NCBI RefSeq assembly: GCF_020382885.2
Contig: NC_058514.1
Coordinates: 13,254,249 to 13,318,248 of the forward strand
Reading direction: 5' to 3'
DNA length: 64,000 nucleotides
Source: Scatophagus argus
Taxonomy: Eukaryota > Chordata > Actinopteri > Scatophagidae
Numbering within the stretch: position 1 is the first letter of the stretch; each line of letters opens with the position of its first letter. This document shows, piece after piece, positions 42,932 to 53,800 of the stretch. Made by a program: the position numbers and the translations under genes. The notes beneath the pieces were generated by a model. That model ran no database searches, was not told the origin of the DNA, and worked only from the letters and a program-made list of their open reading frames with translations.

Positions 42932-44831
42932 AGCAAAATAAGAGTGAGAGCAACAAATAGTGTTAGCTGTTACGTTGTGTCTCGGGAAAATTCAGAAATG
43001 TATTCTATGAGGAAATTGTATGAAAAGCTGTTGAGACCCCACGTAACCTGATATTTTATTATTAGTTTCTATGAAGTTCAGTGACCATCCATAGAGCAAA
43101 ATAGCAGTTAGAATACAACTGTGTGAATGTGAACAATACACAGAAAGATCGTAGTATGAACAGAAAAATCATGAAATCAAAGCCCTGAAAAAGATTTAGA
43201 AACTGATGAAGGAGCTATGTTCATACTACTGGACCAGTTTCTGTTCTCAGTGTGACGAGGACCGAAACATCTGATGGCCACTTGACAATTCTTTGTACAC
43301 TTAATGCATTGCATGTGACAAATATGTAAGTGGCAAATATTCATTTCCATTTTTTAAAATGAAACTAGAAGTAGTTGCATGAGATGGAATTTCCTGTAAT
43401 TTTACATAGTGATTATAAGACATTTCTTTATGTGTGTTAACATGCTGTTTGACTGATTTAATAGGAGAAAAAAACGACCTCAACTTCTGTCAAAAACTGG
43501 CTGTTACTGAATTAAGTTTTGTTTTATTTTAGTTTGGTGTGATTTTCTCTTGGTTAACTTCAGCTGTGAGTTTGGTGACAGTCAGTTAGAATTTTTGCAC
43601 TAACATTTAATGCTATACAGAGACATTAGACAGCCCTCGGAAAACAAGAGCAGCTTCTCTGGATTTTTTCTGAAAGCATTCACATGAATCCACCTCCTAA
43701 CTTTAGCTATTAATCACTGAATAACTCGTGATGGTGATAATAGGTATGGGCTGTGTTTAGTTGGTGTATTAACAACAGTTTTAACAATATGGATGGGGGA
43801 GGCGGTGATCTCTTGCATGCTTCCACTGTAATGTACAACAGAGGTACTGTATTGATAAAGAAATTATTAACAGAAAAGAATCCATTTTTTTGCCTCCAAC
43901 CTCCTTATGGTGCAAATGACATTGGTCCTCTACTTCTTTACTTACCCTAGCACCTACAGATTACTGACCAATAAATACATGTGATAATACCATTGTTCTT
44001 ACCTGTGTCTATGTTTCTGTCTCAAACTAACAACAGCAACTGCTGAACATACCCATACTGTTTGAATAATATGTAAAAATATATTATAAATATAAGAATT
44101 ACTGTATCCAGAGAATAAAGAATAAAACCACAGGTAGAACAGTTACACATGAAATCAATACAACCAATATCGGTGTATCTAGTTTTAGTTTACACTGTAA
44201 GCTGTTTCAGATAAATGGGACAAAATATCTGATAACTGTCTTTCAGAGATTAGTGCTTACTGCAGAGACAGTGTAGTGTGAGTGTTTTGTAACTTTGAAA
44301 TGATTGTTTTCTGTAATAAAACTAAAAAGTATTGTTTTAAAAATATGTAAAATACATTGCTACGCGCTCTAGTTCAGTTGGCGGCAGTAACGCACCCCTA
44401 AGTTAGTTTGCCAACCGCCAACAGTTTCAAGGAAGAAGAAGAGCTGACCAATCACGTGGTGACAACATTAATTCACCCATTGCTAGCTATTTGGAAAGAA
44501 TGGTTCATAGTTTTCTCTATGGAAAGCACAACAGAAACTCAGTATTAATGCTAGTTAGTTGGTTGACATTAACGGTAGTGGCACATTTAAGTTTTTGAAC
44601 AAGTTGATGGATGGGAACTTACGGGAAAAGTATGCAACAGTCGTTGTTTACTAATGTTTACGTTAGCCCTATCTATGGCTGATCGATCTTGTATTTATGT
44701 GCAAGTTAAGACAGTGGCCTTTCTGCCCTGATAAGCTTATCTTGGCTTCAGTAAAACATAATCTCCATTCTTAACGTCAAGTTGACTCAATGTAACTTTG
44801 TTACTAAAACCCTTATGCGCCGGTCACGAAG
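42932..44831. other. nudt5 3' UTR and fbh1 upstream region
   Basis: No coding exon found. AATAAA signals on the plus strand lie at 43,970-43,975, 44,114-44,119, 44,121-44,126 and 44,315-44,320. Any of these could end nudt5 transcripts; the first would give a 3' UTR of about 1.05 kb. The fbh1 promoter should lie in the last 500 bp, where the dyad at 44,377-44,422 is found. Confidence 0.55.
44377..44422. promoter_or_regulatory. Dyad element upstream of fbh1
   Basis: GTTGGCGG (44,377-44,384) and its reverse complement CCGCCAAC (44,415-44,422) frame a 30-bp spacer that includes GCAGTAACGCACC and GTTTGCC. A GAAGAAGAAG run follows at 44,432-44,441. It lies about 410 bp upstream of the fbh1 ATG. 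I recall similar GGCGGTAATGC...CCAACCGCC plus GAAGAAG arrangements elsewhere in fish genomes. It may therefore be a dispersed promoter-associated repeat. Function inferred only from position. Confidence 0.45.
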
Positions 44832-47800
44832 ATGGAGGTGGCTGTTAAGGGTAAGTTCACTGTCAATAAGGCCTGTAGTAAAAGACACCAGGTTTGCAGC
44901 GAGAGAAGAAGGCTAAAATCACAAACTGTTAACTGCTACATTCCTAAAAAGAAATCGTAATAAAGTCAACTGACTAAGCGAATATCACACTCAGTAGGTT
45001 CGTTGTTGACTTGGCACCTGAATAAGTGTACATGTAAATATATGTAGGAAAACTAAAGGACAGTTACAGTACAGTTGTTTGTGTTGTGCTGACATGAATA
45101 AATGTGTGGTTTTCTAGGGAAGGTCAAAAGGAGGCACCTGAATGCGGCAGAGTGTGATGAACTGAGACGAAATACACTCAACCAGCCCCTCACCGTCAGC
45201 CGCACGCAGGACAGCCACGACCCCAACCGAGGGCTTTACCCAAGGACACCCACCAAGCGACGGAAGTGTGGTAATTTGCTTTAAATCTGCTACAAACTCT
45301 TTGACAAATGAAAACAGACAGGCCATCATCTGTGCATGCAAATACATAGTTATTATTCTGTCTCATACAAGTCTGAGCTGGCCCATGTTTGCTGATCAGC
45401 CTTTGGTAGAAGTCATTAAAATTAATGTCAGACTCTGAATCTTACCTCTCTCACTCCCTATACTACCAGCGTCTGCATCAGGAAGTCCCTCTGGGCAACA
45501 GAAGGGCATCAACGACTTCTTCTCCGTGACAGGAGTCATCAGATCCAGTCCGCGCCAGTCTTTCCAGCCCTGCTCCTCCACATGCACAAATGGACTCAGT
45601 AGACAGCTTTATTCCAAAGAAGAGCCAAAGCCTGTGAAAGAAGAGGAGGAGGAGGATGATGATGATGATGATGATGATGATGTCAGCCTGTTATCTGCTG
45701 TACTGGTGCCAGAACCTGAACCAGCAGAGGAGGAGGTTGATGATGTTAGCCTGCTAACAGCCACAATGGTGCCAGAGGCTGATTATTTGGAGGGGATGAC
45801 AGCTGAGATGTTTGGGGATGATTATGAATTTGACCAGTGCGACAGTAACAGCGAGCATGAGGAAGTGGAGGCCCTCCCTGATGTCCACTATGGACTCCTA
45901 GGTAGCGGCAAGGACCTGCTGCTGCCTCAGGGCTGCATAGATGACCTTCCCGAAGAGCTGCTGAGTCAAGTACTGTGCCAGGTCCCAGCACAGGACCTCT
46001 ACCGCAGTGTCAGTCTTGTCTGCCATCGCTGGAGGAACATCGTTCTAGACCCCAAGGTTAAGTAAACCGCAGCGTTATATTAAGTTATATATTGGCAGCT
46101 GATGTTAAAGTTAAGTTAATGAGTAGAGTTAAAGTGGAGGTAATCTTACAAAAGCAACAGGGTTTTATGTGGGGAAAAAATACAAGTTTGAGAGTGTTTT
46201 CAGCGAGTATGTCATCCTTTTCTTTTGTTTGAACGTTGTTCTAATTATCCTTCTCAAACTCAGCACATTGCAATAGTTGTTGTGTTGTTGTTTTTTTTTC
46301 CATTATGCAGTTTGTCCCCTGCAAAAAACAATACTACCGCTACATGATGAAGGAGAAGGCTACAGAGCTGGAGATCTGCTGCCTCCTGAAGAACAGTCGC
46401 ATAACAAGTCCAACATCCTCAGAGCATAGCGTACGACACCTTGTTGTGTAAGTCTGGCAATTAATATAAATGTTTAGACTGACAACTTGATTTTTCAGGC
46501 ACATCAATGTGTAGAGAGCCGTCCCAATTCCTACAATAAACAAAGCATCCATGTACTTTAAATTTGTTTGTAATAACTTTATTTTTTAAAATATGAGGAC
46601 TAATTTATATTCTGTTGAATGGATTAATGTTTACCAAAAGCTCTTGTACTCCACAGTTTCTAAAGTGTGTAAATAAGGCTGGGTGGTTTGTCAAAAAAAT
46701 GTGATTGTGATAATTATTTTTTTTGTATTGATTAATTATTTCCGTATTTTCTGTGCTTTGTATTTAGATCAAGTGCAAAGTCATGCCAACTTGATTATTT
46801 CATTTGTAATTTGAAGCCTTTTTCTGATTATGAGGCACTTTGATCAGAACTCTGTTTGGATGACGATTATATAAAATGACCAGTAATAAAAGTACAGGAA
46901 GCTGGTGTGCATAGATTCTTAAATCATTTTGTCTGTGTGTTCTTGTCAGCTTAATGGCCCAGTATAAGGTGGGAGAGCGGGTGAGGCCGGAGGACGTTCT
47001 GGAGTGTGTTAAGAAACATCGCCTTTTTCCTCAGGCTGAGGCCTCCATCAGATTACGTATTCCTGACATTCAGACGAGCTTTAGCCTTGGCCTAGAGGTA
47101 TGACTGATACACACAAAGAAAATGGGTTTACATTATGGAATTTAAAGTTTACACATAATTCATTTCTGCAGGGTCCTAACCCGTACGCGGCCATGGCTGT
47201 CATACTGATCCTCAGTGAGAGCGTTGGTGACGTGCAGGCCTTGGTGTCTCTGCTCACCAGCTGCATGTCAGACACCGCCATCACGGAGTACCTCAGCTAC
47301 ATGGCCATGATGTCGCTCGCCTTAAAGAGGAGCAATATCCAGATTAGTAACAGGTAAGAGCTTCACATGTCAACATAATCATCATCAGCCTCCCACCCTA
47401 TAATTTATTCTCTTTGGCTTCTCCAGGTTGCATTACAACATCTACTACGTACTTCACTTGATGGAGAACGGCCCCTTTTCTGTGCACTCCGGTCAGAGCA
47501 GGTAAGGGTTATTATTATCACATTATTATCCTTAATTTCTTCATAAGATCAGATCCACCTAAGGGTCTGTTTGGCAAAAGAGATCAAGGACTGCAGACTG
47601 CGTACGTCGACTTCCATGTGTGCGTGTATGTGCATGTGTTTCTGCCAGACGGCCTCAGATCCATCTCACACGTGAACAGCAGCAGATCCTCGGCCACGAC
47701 ATCCAGCACGACCATGTGGTCAAGATCGTGGCTTTTGCAGGTACAGTGGCAGCTATCAGTGCGTACAGCAACATAGCAAAATCATTTTTCTTAGTTTGGA

Positions 47801-50800
47801 ACACAGTCACAGCATTTACTCTGGAGCATAAAAATGCTGTTTTAGCTGTTGAACTGTAGCGCTCTGCCACATGCTGTGGATGTTTGTAAAGGTGACACTA
47901 GTTTAAATGTAATGTTTCTGAATCACCACTAGGGGACATTCTTTTGCTAGATAATTATTTTCAAGACTTTTTTTGGGGGGGGGTACATTATCATCTGTTC
48001 TCCAGCTTTTTGTTGCAGTTCGCCTCTAAAGTTGAGTACGTTAAGTAACACAATGTGAGACAGTGTTTTTGTCATAACATTTTGTTGTTTTCCTTTAAAC
48101 TCTACTCACTCTTCAATGGTGCAATAAAATATGTGAATGAAAAGTTTCATTTTGAAACTTGAAGGCAGCCTGTTAATGTTGAAGTTCATTCTAATCAGTG
48201 TTGCCACTCAGATCGGGGCTTATCGTGTCATGGCTGACGGCTTTGTGCTATCTGCCACAGGTACGGGCAAGACGACCACGTTGGTGAAGTACGCCGAGCG
48301 GCGGCCACACCTCCGCTTCCTTTATGTGGCCTTCAACAAGTCAGTGGCCAGTGAGGCGCAGCGCCGATTCCCAAGCAATGTGGACTGCAAGACCGTCCAC
48401 TCATTGGCCTTCAATGACATTGGGAGGAGGTGAGAGCCTTTGTTTGCCCTTAGCCGTGTTCATAAATACGGACTGTGGACAAAAAAGGTTTTTCTTCCGT
48501 GTGTTCTCTGTAGACGGTATATTATGAAACTTTAGCGTGTTATTTAACTTTAAGTGTTATTGAAGCAAGTGAGCATAAAGGCCACAACAGAATGTACATG
48601 TGGAGCAACAAAAGGTAACATGAACTCGGTATTTTCCGCTTACTGCATTCCTCTCACTTTATACTTTTTTCATTTTATGCATGCACAAATTTGAATACTC
48701 ACTTGTTTTCGAGGTGGGGGTGTGGGTGTTTGACAACTCATAGGAAGTTTGGGGTCATTTCCTTTCCTTTTCCAGTCCTTCGCACAGCATCCTACACACT
48801 GAGGAGGGAAATTTTTAGCATGTTTAAAAAAAACATACATGTTAATTAATTGCCATGGAAATCAGGACATTGTAAACGATAGAAGGGTGAAAAACAAACA
48901 AACAAGAAGTGCTATAAGTCTTGACTTTGAGTTTGTTTAGTATGTCCAACTTATTTCTATTTCTGTTACTCTGACTTGTAGTAATTCTGAATGATATATT
49001 TTGTAACATTTAGCTGTAGTTTTTTTTGTGTATGTGTAATTTTATTATTTATCATATCAGGTTTGAACCCTCACTGCTCCGACGCCATTGCATTTTGGAG
49101 CAAATCAAAGGGTGGAATTATTTTTTCACTCTCATTAACATTTGACCTTCACAGAATGAACAGCACACATTTTAAAATCCAGCAGACGGTAGTGAAATTC
49201 AGTAGTGACAAACCATGGGCAATTATAGATATACAATGACTCCCACACAGACAGGTTTGTTTTTTCCCTATCATAGCATAACAATGTTCTTTTTCTTTTT
49301 GAGAATGTATGTATGGAAACATACATACACACTTATCATACAACTATTTTTACTGTACTCATATCCAAATGTGAATTGTCTGAGGGCCATTCTAGTTCTA
49401 GTTCTGGCTCCTACTCTCTTCTATCTAAAAATGTATCCAAAGTGACTACCTAAAATATGAAGTGAAAATTTAAGAAAGATTTGGAGCATGTGCTAATAAT
49501 TCATCACATTTCAAATGCAGACATAAGCAGACATAATCTTAAATCTTAATATTAAGATTAAGATTAATCTAATCTTAAATTAATGTTATGGATGTCAGTT
49601 TTGTGGTCTAAAGGGAAACAGGAGGGACCAAGGTTAACAGAGATACACATTTGATTCATTAATTCAAAATATGTATCAAACTTGTGTGAAATGTTCACAA
49701 TACTGTGATATCTGAGCCTGAGTCTTAAGCTTTAGAAGTAAATGAAACGTCTCCTGTCAGACAAGGCTTTAAACGCATGTTGACTTGGTTTGACTACCGA
49801 AAGAACAAGCCGCGCTTCACTTTAATGTATGAACCATCTCTGATTATATCCAGGATGTTTTCAGTATAATAACCTTTACCTCGGCTAGTCATTTCTGCCG
49901 AACTCCTCTTTCTTTAGGTGTTCATCGAGTGTTTTTCATTTTAAAACCACAAACCTTGTTGCTCTTGTGTGGCAGCTACCAGAATCGTCAGAAGCTGACC
50001 TTCAACCTGAAACCATTTGCCCTCAACTCTGTTCTGCCGGAAGGCCGTGGTGGCTTCATCAAAGCCAAAGTGGTAGCCACAACTCTCAACACCTTCATGG
50101 CTTCAACAGACCAGACTATCACTAAAAGACATGTCCCCAGCTACCGGGTAACCAGGAAGGGCCAAAGGGAGGAGACGGACGAAAGTGAAAAACCGGTATG
50201 GACACGTTAATATATACCATTGACCCACTGCATACTTCTAGTGTGAGCAAATAATAGAGCACGAGCATTTGCCTGCAACGTTGCCTTTAAAGTAATGTTT
50301 TTTTTTTTATTTTGAACTCCTAGTTGTTTGTCCATGACGCACAGACGATCTGGAACAAAATGAAGGACCTCAATGAAAGAAAACACGAGGCCTACTACAT
50401 GACTCATGATGGTACACCAACAATGAATGAACATGAGTAATTCTAATGTTAGAAACAATGCTGCACAGGTGAACTTTTCATTCCCAGGTTACCTTAAGTT
50501 ATGGCAGCTCCAAATTCCACCGCCTCAGTTGTCTGACCAGTATGATGTCATCTTCATCGATGAGGCCCAGGACTGCACTCCAGGTAATGATACTGTAACT
50601 GTCCTCCAGCATAATTGTGATTATTTTTGCTTAACTATGCGATGGTGATTGCATCCTCCGTCCTTCCCTTCCTCCCAGCTGTCATGGACGTACTCCTGTC
50701 TCAGCGCTGTGGGAAAATCCTGACTGGAGATCCTCATCAGCAGATCTACACCTTCAGAGGAGCTGTCAATGCCCTGAACACAGTGGACCACACCCACATC

Positions 50801-53800
50801 TACTACCTGACACAGGTATACGCAGTTACACACAAACAGAGGTAACACTCCTATCCAGAGAATTCTGATTTATATCATATGTTCTTTCAAATCCAATAGT
50901 ACAGGTTGCTCTATTTAAATATTTGTCTTCACACTTCATGAATTATGAACATCCCAACTCAAACAAATATATAAAAAAGTGTTCCATGTTTCATTACAGC
51001 TCTGCAGGGGGAGGCCACATTTGACTATATTTTCTGCTTTCTTGCAGTAATTTTGCTCCACCTCATTGGAACCATTTAAATTATACATATTACAACTATT
51101 ATTTGTGCATAATATTCTAAAAATGATGGCGACAATAGTGATTGGTTATCTTAATTGTAAATCTGTGTATTCCTTTGCCTCTGGCTGTATTAATCATACA
51201 CTCTGCTACTGATGTCTTTGTCCAGAGCTTTCGGTTCGGTGCTGAAATCGCTTATGTGGGTGCCACCATCCTCAGTGAGTGCAAGAATGTGGAGAAGATT
51301 CTAGTGGGAGGAAAGCAAAAAGGTGAACTACCGCAAGCAGTTTCATTTTTTATCATGCTGTCTACTTAGAAAGTTCTTGCAAAATATACATGTTATGATG
51401 TAATACGTCTGTTCTCTAGGCGGTGTGTGTGACGACACTGCAGACAATATTAGAGCAGCTATTAAGACGGGTGTCAGTCATTGTCGGGGGAAGACGGCCA
51501 TCTTGTCAAGATGCAATCTCAGTGTGTTCAGCGAAGCCGTGAGGCTCACCGACGCCAACCCGCAATGCCGGGTCCACTTTGTCGGAGTGAGTGTACACAC
51601 GTAATATATTCTTACAAGGCACACGCAAAGCCAAGGCGAGCTGTCTGCTAGCTGTATCATTCATATTCAGCTGACAAAAATAAGAGTGAACTATTGTTAA
51701 ATTTAAAGTTCAGTCGGTGGTGTGTAGCAGAATTTCCTTTTCATTAAATAACTGTCTCATCCTGCCTTTAAGAGCTGCTTACTGTTAGTGTCCAGTGGAT
51801 TTCCACCTAGATATGAGGAAGTGTGGGAAGAACATTAAATCACAATAGTAGGCACTAGCAAACTTAAGTTCAAAATTGACTAGCTTTAAAAAAAAAAAAA
51901 ATCAAATTGATCAGACACTTACAGGTATCCTTTTTCCTGTAGGGTCTTGGAAGTATCGGCCTGAATAGGATCCTGGACATCTGGCATCTGATGCAAGACT
52001 CAAGAGAGGCAAAAAGTGGGCCAGACCAAACAATAAAATGTGAGATTCTTACAAATCCATGCATATTTTATCCTGTGAGTTATTTCCTTTAAAAACAAAA
52101 CAAACTTTTCCTTGGACGTTATGTTGAATTTGCCCTGCCTTTAGTCATCAGGGATCCTCTTATTCGCTCCTTCGCCAAGACAAATTCACGTCCTTTCTGG
52201 GCCCTGAAGATGTACGTCACACAGACTGAGGACAGGGAGCTGGAGGCTAAACTCTGCATCGTTGAAAAATACAGAAGTCGCATCCCTGAACTTGTGAAAC
52301 GCCTGGAAAGCTGCTTTGAAAATGACTTTAACAACGCAGGTATGTGGAATATTCTCAAATTGATTGCTTAAATGAAGGCCTTAGCAAGTTATTTGGCTTT
52401 TGTTCAGAAGTGACAAACATATAAAATGACATTTTAAATATCAAACAATTAAGATCACCTTCTAAAATGATACAGTGTAGCTTTGCCTATATACCATTAT
52501 CTACAACCTACAAATATGCTGGGATTTTTCTAAAGCAGAATATCACCCGCCACTTCATTGGAAGCACCTGTACAGTTTAAGCTCTTCCAGAAATCCTACC
52601 TTTCCCAAGATAAGATGTTCAGTTTTTATTGACACTGTCAGTTACATGTTTATTACTGAAGCTGTAGTTTGCAGTGGCGTTGAACTGGACTGGATTATAT
52701 TGAGACTGACATACATGTTAACGGGCAGAATATTAGAAACAGCTTTCAATAAAATGCAGTCTAGTACACCAACTATGACCTCAGTGATAAACATGAAGTA
52801 GAATTATTAGCTTTCTGACAGTGCCAACAAAAACAGAAAAATTCTCAGCTTCCAACCGGTCAAGGCAGATGGCCGCCCACCCAGAGCTGGGGTCTGCTCC
52901 GAGGTTTCTGCCTTCTCGCCACTGTCACTAAGTGCTTACTCATGGGGGAATGTTGGGTTCTCTGTATTACAAAGTTTAATTAAAGAGCTTGGTCTAGACC
53001 TGCTCTAATTGGACCTTGCTCTAAGTGTCATGAGATAACTTTTGTTGTGAATTGGCGCTATATGAATGAACTGAATTGAATTGAATTGAATAAAAGTCAT
53101 CCTTTGTTACTGATTGATTGCTTTTCCAGACTTCATAGTTGGAACAGTCCACAAGGCTAAAGGCCTGGAGTTCAACACTGTGATGGTCACTGATGACTTT
53201 GCCAAAGTTCCCTGTTCGAGACACAACCTCAGTCCCAACTTCTCATTCGGTGTGTTTCAAACCTTTTTGTATACATTTTATATTGTAGCTTTTTGGTTTA
53301 CACCTTTATGCTATCCTTTACAACAGATACTTCATCTGTCTCGGGGGTTGCTTTCCTGTTTGCTAGTCAGTTCTGTTGTTAGAGAGCAGAGCTGAGGAGA
53401 ATTTTTCAGTGAACTGAAGGCAGTCTCAAAAGTTGTTAATATATGAACGCTTCTCTTCACTGCTGCTCAGCTAACATTCCTGATGACGAGTGGAACCTGC
53501 TGTATGTGGCGGTGACCCGTGCCAAGACCACACTGATCATCACTGAGACCATCTTTCGCATCCTCACAGTGGCTGGGGTAAGACACGCCTCTGCAGGTTC
53601 AGTTATATTCACATATTTAAAGACACTGGTGTATTGGATATTGCTGGAATGCAGGAGGAGGAGGAGCAGCCCTCTGCACATCCATAACAGCTAGCGCAAC
53701 ATATTAAAGCCTTTCTCTCGTTTTATTCGGTCTTTCCGCTTGCACAGGCATAGCGTATAGTTACATGTACATGGCGCAACTGTTTTTAGGGCATGTCAAG

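Noticed and set aside
49542..49559. 18-bp AT-only-like palindrome in fbh1 intron 9.
   Set aside because: Made of repeating TTAA/ATCTTA units in an AT-rich intron; expected by chance and local slippage.
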